Below are positions 43,936 to 56,683 of a stretch of 64,000 nt of DNA, one piece after another. The translations under genes and the position numbers were made by a program. How positions within the stretch are numbered: the stretch's first letter is position 1; each line of letters starts with the position of its first letter. Below the pieces are notes generated by a model that saw only the letters and a program-made list of their open reading frames with translations, had not been told where the DNA came from and made no database searches. The DNA is from Strigops habroptila (Eukaryota > Chordata > Aves > Psittaciformes > Psittacidae): the NCBI RefSeq assembly GCF_004027225.2, contig NC_046358.1:5236720-5300719 (forward strand), in the 5' to 3' direction.

Positions 43936-46900
43936 GTAAATCAGTCTTTCATAGTTGTGCTTCTGTGCAATAAACTACAAATGTTCACACTTAAACATTT
44001 GGAAAATACAGAATTTCAAACCTACTCAGAACTTTGTGTCCAGGTTGATTCTGATCTTTCAAAATTGGGACACCTCAAGATGATTTTCCCTCTGAGGCTG
44101 GCAGTAGGTGCTGGAAATGATCCTATGCGCTGTATCCACTTTTAGTATTTTAGGTGTAATAGTACAGAATAGCAATTGCACTTGAGGATTTTCATGAGGG
44201 ACCCGCAATACAAATTCTTGGTTTGGATTTTATTTTACTCTGTTTCGTGCAGTGAAAAGAAAGAAGTACCTTTATATCATTAGGAAAGACTTACTGTAAT
44301 GGAGAGCTGTGCAAACTGTCTGCACAGAGTGATTTTCCCATTGAGCTTTTTTACCTTGCTTTTAATGATAGGTAAGTGAAAGTGTTAGTGTTTCAATCTT
44401 GTGGCTGAGATGGATGAGGCTATTAAAGTTCAGGTAGTGTTGTTGCTTCTAGAACTAAGCTTAGTGGTTAAGCTGAGTATATTGTTTTTGTTCTCTACAC
44501 CTTAATCTCTTACCCCAAAAGAAGACATAAGCCTCTGTGCTACATTTGGTAGGTCTTCCTGTGGCATGTACAGTATCCATAAAGCAAAACATGAATGTGT
44601 CTTCCCTGTGTATTTTGGATCCTCATTCAAAAAGTAAATGAAATGTTGTGTTTGTATCTACATTCTATATTTGCAACTCTTCAGGTATTTTGAGAGTCCC
44701 TTGATGCCATAATCTGTTACTAACAGTGAAATGTTTTGTGGAAACTTTTAATGAAGTTTTTTTATTAGGTTTTCAGCTGAAATGCAGCTGTAACAATGTG
44801 ATTATACTCTGGCTCCTATTGAATACATTCGGTCATTAGTTCTCAAAACACCTTGTCACAAAGAAAACAAAGAAATGATAATACTGTAAAACCAAAACCT
44901 CTTAGGACTATCAGGTGACTTGTCCAATGCTATTCAGTCCCATAGTTAGTAAGAGAACTGGTGGCTTCTGAGCCCCAGTTTCATGTTTTCAACAGTAGAC
45001 TAGGATTGTTTTGCATTCTCATAGTGTGTGTCTCTTGACACTTTCATTGTGGGTTGTAAGACTAATGATGGATCTTGGGATTGTTTAAGCTGTAATTGCT
45101 GACTGGACATGGAACAGACATTGCAGATGTAGTCTACATCCCAAATCTGAAGTGTTTTATGCTATTCTGTTTACGGTAAGCTGTAGCATGGCGTTTACAA
45201 TGTTTTCATCTCTTTTTATTGTCTTAATCTGCAGTGATCCCAAAATGTGAATTTCTTCTATTTATTCTGTTCTTCCTACTATGTCTTAAGTTGAACAAAC
45301 TTACATCCTGATCGTTGAACATACTGTCGAAATTCAACTGGTCTACTTAGTAACTGTACAGATTGTGTGCTAATATGTATGTATGCACATTAGTGCTTGT
45401 GCTGGCGACACTGAAGAAAACAGTATTTGATAGCTCTGCACAAATGAAGTGAGCAGTTGCAGTGACTGGGAGCTGTTGCCTTGCATTGAGTAAGTAGCTT
45501 CTGGTGCTGAGAGAAGTTTGCGTGGTGTAAAGATTGCATTAGAAGCAGCATGTTTCTTAGATAAGGCTGCTTCCTTAGTAAGGTTTTGGCACTAAAGGAG
45601 TTTCTGGTTGCTGTCTTTTTCTTGCTGTCTCCTAAGTAGCATTTACAAGAAATTGACATGCTTTCTGTGGGTTGTGGCCTGAGCCCTACAGTAATTGAAA
45701 CTTCATCTGATTTGTATAGGCCTCTCTAGTTGAAATCTGACTTTCCTAGTGCACTTGCTCCTTCGCTCTCTGATGCACTGTTAGCTCCCTCAGCAGCTCT
45801 TCCAGAGAAAGTTATTTTTATATTTCTAACTCTTTATTATTGGCCATAGTGGTACTTTAAACTATGTAAATCCTCAGTGAGTCCAGACTGAATGTTGATT
45901 TATGTGAGAGACTGTTGACGCCAGGATGTATCTGAGGTTGAGAGCTATGTGGTCTGTTTTATCTGTTAGCCTCCTTAATTGTCAGTGGTGATCTTGACAT
46001 CCCACAAACATGAATTCCTGGAAAATGTAATGAGAAATCAGAACTAACTGGTGTAGACAAGTGCTGACTATGACAGTAATTTCATTGATCAGAATCCATT
46101 AAATGATCCAGTGTTCTCTTACAGATGGTCCTGGGTGCTGGTGAGACTGGATTTATAGGGCTCGTATCCATTGTCAAGTACTTAGTGGTTAGAGACACTT
46201 GTTTTCATTACCAGCTGCACTTCTATTTATATTATATTGCATACCAGAAGTTACAACTGTTTGCTCATCAGTGAGAGTGTATTTTGTCCCTCTTAGATCT
46301 GGCAGGTCTAAGCATTAAATCTATCTGTTAAACCCTCATTTTTCTACATAGAATTGTCAGGTAGTGTCATAGTTCCTCCTAGCTTTGTACAGAAGAAGTT
46401 GGAAGTGACATCTGTACTCAGATGCAACACTTCAGTCGGGGGCAACTTCAGGAAAGATCTTTGCAAAAACTGTGATGAGATGTCCCAGTTTACATCTGTT
46501 AATTGATTTTCTGTCCCCACTAAAAACCTATACTTGTGCACCTATGAAAACAGTTCACTGTCAGCATCTAATGTTGGGCTGGGGTGAATCTGCTGGTTGC
46601 AGAAATTCCTATGCTACACATATCGAGCAGCATGAGAGCAGTATATACCTTGATCTGGGGTATCCAAGTCCTGGTTTCTTCTGAGAAGAAATACAGATTT
46701 CAGGGTTTGGGCCTTTGGGCCAGATTTGTTTGATTTATCAACTCAGCTCAAGTATTCGGTGTATGTTCTACATGCAATTAAATGAACCATAGTAAATCAA
46801 CTTTGTTTTGATAAACATTTATAATTTAAGAGCATTCTCCCAGGCTTTTTCCAGGTGGTTGTCAGATTTACTGCTTGCATTTTAAAGTTCTTATTGTCCT

Positions 46901-47435
46901 GGATTTTGCCTTTGATTCAATGAGGTGTATGTATTTTGCCAAAGGTATCCAAGAGTTATGGGTACCTCTGGCTATGTGAGCTGTACTTTTGGTTCCTTTG
47001 AAGTTTTTAAATTAATTCTCTAGAGTGTTCCATAGTTACATGTGCAATGGGCAGATTCTTTTTAACATTAAGAAGTTGTTTACCAGATATCCCTAAGCAT
47101 TTACGAGATCAGTGAGCTGGGTTTTTTTTTTTTTCCCCCGAAAGCTGATTATCACAGAAGTATAACTTGGCATTTAGGACAACTTCCATAGGGCATAAAT
47201 ATCTGGCAAAGATTGGGTTTAAAAGGAAGAAAACAACAATTTAGTGTTACATGATGTTTTGAATCCAGGTCTCTTAGCAGGAATCTGAGACCATTTTTTG
47301 GCCATAAACAAATATTCTTTAATTAAACTTCAAAAAGGCAAAGGAATGTGCGTGAGGTAGAAGGAGGTGTCCTCAGGTTACATATTTGCTTCAATCCCTA
47401 CTAGGAGCTTCATAATCCGGAGTGTTATTGTGAAT

Positions 47436-47458
47436 AAAAAAAAAAAAAAAAAAAAAAA
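47436..47458 (+). repeat. 23-base A run
   Basis: An uninterrupted A run begins inside an AATAAA hexamer. It may be a plain microsatellite or the tail of an old retrocopy; no source gene was recognised upstream. Confidence 0.9.
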
Positions 47459-47677
47459 GCTTATGAAGTATTCCCTGACCAATAGTCAGTTTTCACTAAT
47501 ATTCTAGAAAAGAGAAATCCATAATTCTGAAAATTCGTATTTCTGATAATGGAGTTATTTTTCTCAGGATTCATGGATTGAATTTTTTTTCTTGTTCTTA
47601 TCAAGTATTCTAAGAAAATAATTTTTGTTGTTGTGATTAGGAATCCATGTTCCTTTAGAGGGTATAACACTTTATTA

Positions 47678-47927
47678 AATCATAGAATCATATCATAGAA
47701 TCATAGAATGGTTTGGGTTGGAAAGGACCTTAAGATCATCTAGTTCCAACCCCCTGCCATGGGCAGGGGCACCTCACACTAGACCATGTCGCCCAAGGCT
47801 CTGTCCAGCCTGGCCTTGAACACTGCCAGGGATGGAGCATTTACCACTTCTCTGGGCAACCTGTTCCAGTGCCTCAGCACCCTCACAGTAAAGAACTTCT
47901 TCCTCATATCTAACCTGAACTTCAACT
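47678..47927 (-). repeat. CR1 LINE, 3' end in minus orientation
   Basis: Repeated 'atcatagaatcatagaatgg' tail units precede 'gggttggaaaggaccttaag' and 'cctggccttgaacactgcca'. It stops near 'atctaacctgaacttc'. Confidence 0.93.
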
Positions 47928-48995
47928 GAACAAATTGGGAAGAAATTAGAACAATTGAAAATTACTACAAAATAGCAATGAAAAATTCTCAAGAGATCTC
48001 CTTCTGGAAAAGAGGGCATTAGTACATGTGATAAAGATCCAAGTATATTGCAAGACAAGATAGATGAGGCTATGGATCACTTATCCATGCTTCTCAAAGA
48101 ATACAGAACAGAGGTTATGAAGGGGCCTGCAAAGCAGTGAAGATGTGGGAACTCAAATAGCCTTGTATAACTTCCCATGCAGACAGATGCAGTTTTTGGT
48201 TTGGCACCTATAGATAAGTGAATGGATTTGGATTTTCTGTAAAATACTTTTAGACTACCATGAGTCCAGTTTTGCAAACTAACCTACGAGGAAGCAGAGA
48301 AGAAATTCTTTAAAAAATAACTCAAAATCCAAAGTTTACATTTAAATATCTGTTAGCTTGTGTTGGGGGGCAGTTTGAATCTGCAAAAAGAGAAGTCTGA
48401 ATCACAGAGTAGTGTCACCTACTTACAAGGTGCTTGTACAGAAAATCTGTGTGGTTCCTGGTTGATGATTTTCTTAAGATGTAGAAATAACACCTTTTTC
48501 CTTGTTGCGTTAGTTCTTTGTGTTCCCTAATTCAGAGCTTTCTCATATGTTTTCATCTTACATAAGAGTACCTGTCTGCAGGTTGTCATCTGTTAGTGAT
48601 GCTGCTGTCAGAAGAATGTAATGCAGGAGTTTAGGATTGTTGGGACTGCTGTTGGTAACTCTGCTTCTGTCATGACAGCCAAAAAGCCAGACAGGTAGAG
48701 TAAGTCCATGGAATGTTATTAGGAAGCTACAAGGCTTCTGTTTTCAGCTGTGTTGTGTTTGCAGTTCTTTCTTTTGTGCCCTTACATGTATTCTCTGTAT
48801 TTTTGAAATGTGCAACTTCATTTTTGAGTCTAACGAGGGTTGTTACTACCTTGTGATTACTTCTCTTATTAGAAATATGCTTTACTTTCACAGGCTTCAG
48901 CGTTTTACAAGATGGAGTTCATGTTGTAATGATTGTTATTATCTAATTTTAACTCCAGAGTACTCAATGCCTGTTTTTTTCCTTCCATTTTTTAG

Positions 48996-49036
48996 ACTGA
49001 AGACTGGAACAGCTAGAGGGAAGTGCGTAGCTGCAG
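48996..49036 (+). other. candidate small untranslated exon of CELF1
   Basis: A very strong acceptor (long pyrimidine tract tttttttccttccatttttt followed by AG at 48994-48995) is followed by 41 bases, then CTGCAG and the donor GTACGA at 49037. The candidate has no ATG, which suits a 5' UTR exon. Supported by splice-site appearance only. Confidence 0.35.
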
Positions 49037-52000
49037 GTACGAACAGTTTGTATCCCTCAGTTATGTACTGGAGCTTCACTTCAAAGGTTTTGAGAAGGTG
49101 TTTTTACTTTCAATGATGAAAGCAGTCATTTTCCACTGCAGTGAGCAGTGCTCCCTGAACCTGAAACTTCACGCTTTCCTGCCTTTGTACTGCTGAAGGA
49201 GGCTGGGAGTGTTAGCAACTTCAGACTGCAAGTGCCAAGTCAATAGGCTGCTTTAGCTCCATCTCTAATTTAATAGTTCTAGTAATGAACTACAAAGTAG
49301 AAATGTGTGTCATCTTAGCAATTTCTCGACCAGAACAAATCTGAGATACTTTGTAATACATGAAACACTAAAGGTGTGTGTTAGTGTAACAGCTCCTTTG
49401 GGCTGGGACAGATTTGATTAAGGACATAGTCTGGTGAAAGAATCCTTGGAGCCAATTGCAGGGGTCTTATGGTGTAATTTTCTTAATGCCTGAAGTCCAG
49501 GAAGGGTGTAGTTTCATAAGACAGATGAGACAAGTCCCCCTTGATTTCTAACTGAGTAGTCCTGTGTCCTTTGCTTATGCTGCTGCTCGTGGTAGTTTGC
49601 ATGGTAGACAAAATCAGCTTGACAACCAAATAAAAAGCTCTTTTGTGATTAAGGTGTTATTTCTGTGGTTTAGCAAATTGGAATGATTTAGTGTGTGGTC
49701 AGAGAATACCAAAAGAATAGATCAGACTGTTTATAGCTGTGCATCTCAAGAGTTTGCGTTCATTTCTAAGGACAAATGACCTGTAATGGCCGTGTTAAGT
49801 AACACTACCACGCTCAAAGTGGAGTGATTGTTGTTTGTCTGATGAATCACCTCTGCTACAGCAGAAATACTTTAGGTGTGCTTCAATCTGTACACAACCA
49901 GGGAGAGTTGTGTTTGTTACTGTGTTGTGAAAACACTTGTTTTCTACTATGGTCAGACATTCGCTGCATTTTTCATAAATACCTTGGAAAGGATATAGTC
50001 ATGTCTATGTCAGAAAGTAAATCAAATTTGTCCTTAAAGTGCAGGATATCCTGTCTCTCCATATGTTACTCATCAGGGTAGAAAGAGCTAGAATTAGGTT
50101 AAGAAATCCAGAAACACCTTCATTTTCAATGGTTATTTAGAGAACTGGTGATTGACCTCTGTGTTTGCATGTACTGGTTTGAGGGCGTTCGCCTCCAGGC
50201 ATTGAAGGTGTTGCAAAACACTCAACTTCTTTCTTGAATGACTGGTGATAGGTACTTTGCTCTTCCTGCTCCTTTGCTGCTCCAGTAGGACCACACAGAA
50301 GATAGGAAAGAGAATACTGGTCATTATGTTTGTGTTTTTGTCTGAAGAGTTTGCATCTTTTGAGACAGACTAATCTGTGATTAGACCTAGTTTTCAAACT
50401 GATGAGATCCTGCCAATTACAAAACACAAGTCCAGATCAATAGATTTGGATTACTTAACAAAATAATCAGATTACTTACATAGCAAAATAATCAAGTTCT
50501 TATGATTGCTGAAAATAAGTCACAAAACAAAACACTTCCATTTGCTGCAAGAGCTGTGGTTTCTCATCTTAAGAGCAGCGTGAAGTTGAATTCGTCTGCC
50601 TTAATGTGAATGTAGAAAGGTGTCCAAATGAAAGAGGATTGAGTCTTTTCTTGAACATCTGATAATGGTGTATAAAAATGTAGGCATCCGAGTATGAAAT
50701 GCCTCTTACAATTATTGATTCCATAAATTAATTCTGCAGAGAGATTTCAGAATAAAACTGGTGGCATTCCACTTCTGGTCTGGTATAGAGAGTAAAATTG
50801 AGGAGTCAGCTTTGCTTCAAGATAAGGAGTCAATCAGCCTTTGAAAGAGCACTTGGTTTCGTTCCCTACTTTTCTGATAGCTGCTATCTTTGAGCAGGCA
50901 AGTTTTTGTTTACTCTGAGGCTCAGGATTGCTTCTTGGATTCGGAAATTTGTATGCCACACTTTGCCAAAGCAGATTAAACAGTTACTCTTCTGTCAACT
51001 ATTTAAAGTGCTTTATGAGCATTGCCAGTTTCAAGACTGAGGAACTCCTACCTCTGTGTATATGTACCTCTTGTCATATCCACATTTACCATGCTGATAC
51101 TCTGCTGGAAGACCAAAATGCCTTTATACTGTTTAAATGCCCTGTGAATAGAAAGCACTCTAGTTTTTCACATTGTTCTTACTACCTTGCCCCTCCTTTA
51201 AGGTGATCTTGTTGTTTTCCTGAAGGTAAGGTCTAATGAAAATGCCGTTGAGACAGATCTATAGGCATGTTGTGTGATGAAGAATAGCAACTTCTCTGTT
51301 TTTACATGAAAGATGTCTGTGTTCCAATACAGTATCTGTAGATCTGAGCCCCTTCCAATATGGAAAGAGGTGGCATGGAGATGAAAATGGGCATTAAAAA
51401 ATTGTAGATTTGTCTTAGAAGGAAATTCGGTTTTTCTGTCATAAGTTAATTCTTCCTCAATGCTTCTAAAGCCATTTATATTGTAGGAAAATAAATGTAA
51501 ATCTGTTTGGTTATATATTTATTTGTTTGAAGGGACTGTACTGGATCAGAGTAGTCTTCGTACTTTCTGGGCTTAGTTCTTCCTGAAGTTGAAATCTACT
51601 GTAGTATCTAATCTAATGGTTATTTAGACCTTGCTAAAGAGGAAATTTTTATCAGGCATGGCTGTATTTTTTTAGCTGATGGGGAAACTGAGGCACATGT
51701 ATCAGACTGGTTTTCTTTTGTCTCTAGAGGGTAGGAAAGCTTAGTTATATTTCTGAGACATACTCTCTGACATTTTGATTGTGGTCCTGCATATGTAGCT
51801 TAAAAGCTAGCTTGTTTCCTCTGTTAGTCTTTTCTACCCCACCATGTATGTGGTAGATGGAATTGTTTGCCTAACCAGGGATACCACAACCCATTCCATC
51901 ATGGACAGTACTGGAGCTATACTTTTGCAGCCTTGTGCCAAGAGCCAGGGGAAATAATGCCTTCTCATGTTCTAAGTTGATGCACTATGTGGAAATTACT

Positions 52001-54726
52001 ACTGCAGTGATTACTATTTTTAACTGCAAAGTGTGCTCTCCTGGAGCTGTCTTGGCTGCATTTGAACTCTCTTCAGGTAACATTCAACAAATAGTTTTCA
52101 TTTGGATAAAATAAAGAGAAATAGTGAGTGAATTTTTACTGTAGTATTATATAAATTGATTCTTGTTTGTGTCTGGTACTATTAGTAGAAACTAATTTGA
52201 GGTTAAAGGACTCCTTAAAATGGCTTGCATAGCTGCTCTGATAGCTGCAAGGAACAATAACACTTGTGACTTGGTGCTTTGTTTAGTTCAAAAGTTTCCC
52301 TGAAACTTAACAGGGGAAGAAAAAAAAAGACTATTATACTTTAGGAAGATTTATGAACATATCTGACTGCTATTCTAAGACATTGCGGTAAGGAGAGGCT
52401 TTAAAATCATTTAATAATACGAAGTTTGTTCCTTTGAGTTAAGATGGCATGTTACGTTTCTTAAATAAAAAAAAAGTAACTCTTTCCAGTTCTTAGGGGT
52501 TTACTTCACACATGCTTGAGGTGTTTTGCTTGCAATAAACCTTAAAGGCATTTTTGATTCACTGTAGTTCTGCAGTAATGCAACAATCTTCATATGTGGC
52601 ATTGTTCTGGAATTGTATAGCTATTCTGTGGTCTCCCCTGGGTCCAGTATGCAACCACACAGCAATTCTGTGTAAATGTAGTTGTTTTGCCCGTTGTAGT
52701 GCTTTGCGGCATGTTTGGCTTGCAGACAAGCAGACTGTTGAGAGCTTTCCAGGACCCAGTGGATTTCCAGCTCCTTAGCAGAATAACTTCTGGCTCTGTT
52801 TCAGTGGCAGAAAACTAACCTAAAATGCATAGTTGGCTCTTTAAAAACCTCTCCAGCAAATATTGCTGAGGTGACAAAATGCTTGTTTCGAGGGCATCTT
52901 TCAGACTAAGTACAGAGCTGCGTTTTCTGGTGATGCAGGAAAAGACAGCAAAATACAGGCCTGTTTGAAACCAGATTTCTAGGTCTCGTGTTTGTATTTA
53001 CAAAGTATTCTGTTCCATATAATGGCTTGCAGGGTTTTTTCTTACGCAAGAAGCTGAAATAGCTAAAGGTAAACTTTGGGCCAGTCTTAAACCCCGTAAT
53101 TTTTGTAAGCTCAGAGACAACATTTGGGGGGAGAAACAGGGGATAGGCTGTGTGAAGTACATCTGTACCTCTGCTTTCAGGGCATGATAGCTTGCAAGCA
53201 TAAGTAATTCTTCTCTTCTACTGCAGATTTAAGTGTTGAAGTGCAAATGTGATTTGTCATCCATAGTTTCTTTGTGTCTCATTGTCTGAATTCAGGCAAT
53301 AGACAAAAAATGAAGTGGGGAGGGGGACAGGGGAAACCTCAAATCTTGCTCTGCCTGAAATGTTCCATCCTGCCTCCTTTTAGTAGTTCTCTGTCTTTTC
53401 ACAGGCTAGAAATGCATGTCCTCGCTTCTTGTACTCTCGTTTCCTGCCTTGTCTCCTGTTCTGTGTCATACTGCTGCCATTATTTCCTCTTGCTATTGTT
53501 GTGACGAAGCCACTTTTCCTTCTCTCTCAAAAACTTTTTTCTGTCTACGGTGCCAAAGTGTCTGCAGGTCTTTCAGATCTCTTTTGGGTGCTTAAGGTTT
53601 GAATAGTTTGCCTCTTGCAAAATATAAGCGTTACTGTGTTCTAGCACTATGATGATAAAAACTCAAAATGCTTCTCAAACTATGCTGGAATGTTGGCAGA
53701 CATTTACAAAAGATAGTAATTTTTAACTGATAGTTTCTTTTGCAAACGTTCCCATAGAGCTTAAGCACATTTCATATCTATTTACAAACCACCATCCCCA
53801 CAACCTGCAGATAGATTAAAAAGATTAAATCTTGTATCAGTTTTGTTGTTGTTTTTAGCATTTATATGTCTTCATAGATTGAGGGAAAGAAACCTATATG
53901 CTTCTGCTTTAAAAGCAATTGTCCTGGGATTCATACATCAGTGCTTCTTCCTCAAATCAATTATTAATTGTAAAATGTCTTGCAAAGAGGGGAAAAACAT
54001 GGCATGATTCCTCCTTGTCTATGAGCAGCCGAAATGAATTATTCCAGGGAGCCTGCATTAAGGCTTGTTCTTCTCCCTTCTACGAGTACAGATGCTCTAA
54101 TAGGTTGTCGTGCATTTATTGCTCCAGATTCATGATTTGATCTTTTGGCAATTTATTCATCTGCTTATTTGCTTCATGTCTAGTAACTTTCATACAGTAT
54201 CTTCTCAGCCAGGCTTCCGCTGTCGTCTTTGCATCACAGTTTTACTGTGTTGTGGGTTTTTGGTTTTGCTTGTAATTCGCTATTGCTACCAAGAAATAGC
54301 TGATAATGCTGATTTTCATCTCTCTCTCCATTCCCTGGGTATGAAAAAGCTGTGGAAATATGCAAGATAAAGAAACAAAATTTAGCTGGGAAAGACAAAA
54401 ATTTAACATACATTTCAGATAACTCTTCTGAGGGGCACAGTTGGGAACTTTAATTACACAGTTGAAGTCTAAAGCTAGCAAAAGAAACTGTCTTACACTA
54501 TAAGGGAAAGACAACAATCCAGGTACCTCTTGTGTCATATTTCTATGAAGATTAATGGAAGTGTTTAATGTATCATTAGGGAACAGGTATAAGGAAGAGA
54601 TAATTAAACACCCAAAAAAAGGTGGACTTTCTAGGAGAATATTTTAATTTGAAGAGTTTACTTACATGGGCATCTCTTACTTAATTCACTGTGCTAACGT
54701 AGTAGACTGTTATCCTAATGCTGTAC

Positions 54727-54784
54727 AGGTCAAAGATGTTTCTACCAGAGCATTAGTTGATTCCTGGTCTTTACTGTTTGTACT
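54727..54784. repeat. 58-base dispersed repeat, copy 1
   Basis: It matches 56626-56683 at 53 of 58 positions without gaps, in the same orientation. It is not CR1-like and I do not recognise the family. Confidence 0.85.
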
Positions 54785-56625
54785 TGAAAATAGGGTGGTC
54801 AGATCCTGGCTGCCTTTGGAAAAACCCAGGTAAATACTAACGTTGTCTATCACTTTGTAAATGGCACTGTTGCAAACTCTGATATTTGAAGTTCTTTGGA
54901 GTTTCTGCCTCTGTGTAAAAAAGAATTAAATAGATACATGTTCTGGAAATAATAGTTGTGATATATCTCACAGTAATGCAAAAATATTTATGTAACCTCA
55001 AACCATAGGGCTTTGGAGGCTACCAGCTTCCTTATTCCTTGTTGCCATAGGGTAATAAGAAATTTTATGCTTGGAGATGTGTATTTGAGGTTATCATCAG
55101 GAGGTGGTTTCATGGCCAGTCTACTCCATTTCTTCCTCTTTGGTAATGCCTGTGCAAGTCTTTAGTGTCATCACTGAAGTAGCAGCCACAGCTGCAGTGG
55201 GTGAAGCACTGGGTGAGCAGCCTCCTGCTGCTGTGTTAGCTGGCAGCTATGCACTAAGACAGTAAAACTCAGGGGGGCATCATGCAGCTGTTCTGCTCTA
55301 GAGAAGTAGATCATTGTCTGCAGAGCTGTGGGTCATCATATTGCAGAATTCCAATACCCACAGCCCCCTCAGTATATTCACAGCACGCTCACATGTCCCC
55401 TCTCAGGCAAGCAAGAGACAATTTGTCAGAGGGAGGTGACATGAAAATTGAAGAAGTTTGGATGCCAGTCTCCTGAAGTTTGTGAACTTCATTCATTTGC
55501 TATAAGAGGGTCTTAAGACTGATAAATCAACTTCTTTTGAGTTCTTGTTAGACATCCTGTTACTAGCAGTTACTGGCAGAGCAGGATCTAGTTGCAGTTA
55601 GTTTGACTTCTTGGATTCGAAGAGATGTTCTAATCCGTTTCCTGATAGGTAGGCTCTCATATTGCAGAGCTACTGTCTGCCATTTGGTGTAAGCTGCCCT
55701 CAGGAGTGAGCCAGATATTGAGTGTATCAGAGATTGAATTTGTTCATCAGTTGTATAGTGGCATATTGAAAGCAATTGCAAGGCATTTTAAAAAGAGGGA
55801 AAAGTGTGGTTTCTCTCTACGCTGTAACATTTCCTGTACCACCTCCAGGGGTGTGGGTTTGGGGTTTTTTGTTGTGTAGTTTTGGGAGGGTGGTGGGTTT
55901 GCTGTTACTAAAGCAATTGAATATAGTGCTGATAATAGCTGAGCATTTTTAGTTAGCATTTACCTAGTATGTGTACAGTTCAGTTCTTGAGTACTTTTAA
56001 CAGGACAACTCTTTTTTTCCATAGTGCTTTTTGGTTTGTCCCAACACAAATGCTCTTTGGCTTGTTCCAGATCTATCTTTGCCAGTCATAAAGGCTAGTA
56101 ATCTGTGGTGTTTATTTTCACCACAGAACTGACTCAGTGGTCTCTCAGCCTCTCTGTTTCCAGCTGAGGAGAACCAAGCCTGTTGTGGTTTGTCTGGTAG
56201 CCTCTGATGGGTCTCTTCCAAGTGCTCGTCCAGTCTGTTCTTACACTCATGTAAGTTTATTGTATCTGCTTTATCCTGCCAACAAGGAGTTCCAAAAATC
56301 AACTTTTTGTATGAAATACAATCTCTTTTCCTCCTCAGAGGAGGAATGGTGGTGTATCAGTCATTAAGATTTTGGGGTTTTAGCTGTCATTCGAAAAGCT
56401 AGTTTCACGATGCTGGCTGCTTAAGAAGGTAATAGCCACATACAACCTATTACAGTTGATTTGTGAATTCACTTCATTCTTGTTTGAAATAGAAGCAGGA
56501 GGGACATCTAAACTGGTCAGATAAATAAACATGTGGCAGTCAAAGCAGAAATGTTTGGCATCATGTTGGTATGTGGATAATGCTGTAGATTCGAGTCTTC
56601 CTTACTTGTTTGTGCTGTTACATTA

Positions 56626-56683
56626 AGGTCAAAGATGTTTCTATCAGAGCATTAGATGATTCCTGGGCTTTCCAGTTTGTACT
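56626..56683. repeat. 58-base dispersed repeat, copy 2
   Basis: Ungapped match to 54727-54784 with five differences. Flanks are only vaguely similar, so the copies may be remnants of a longer, old element or a local duplication. Confidence 0.85.
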
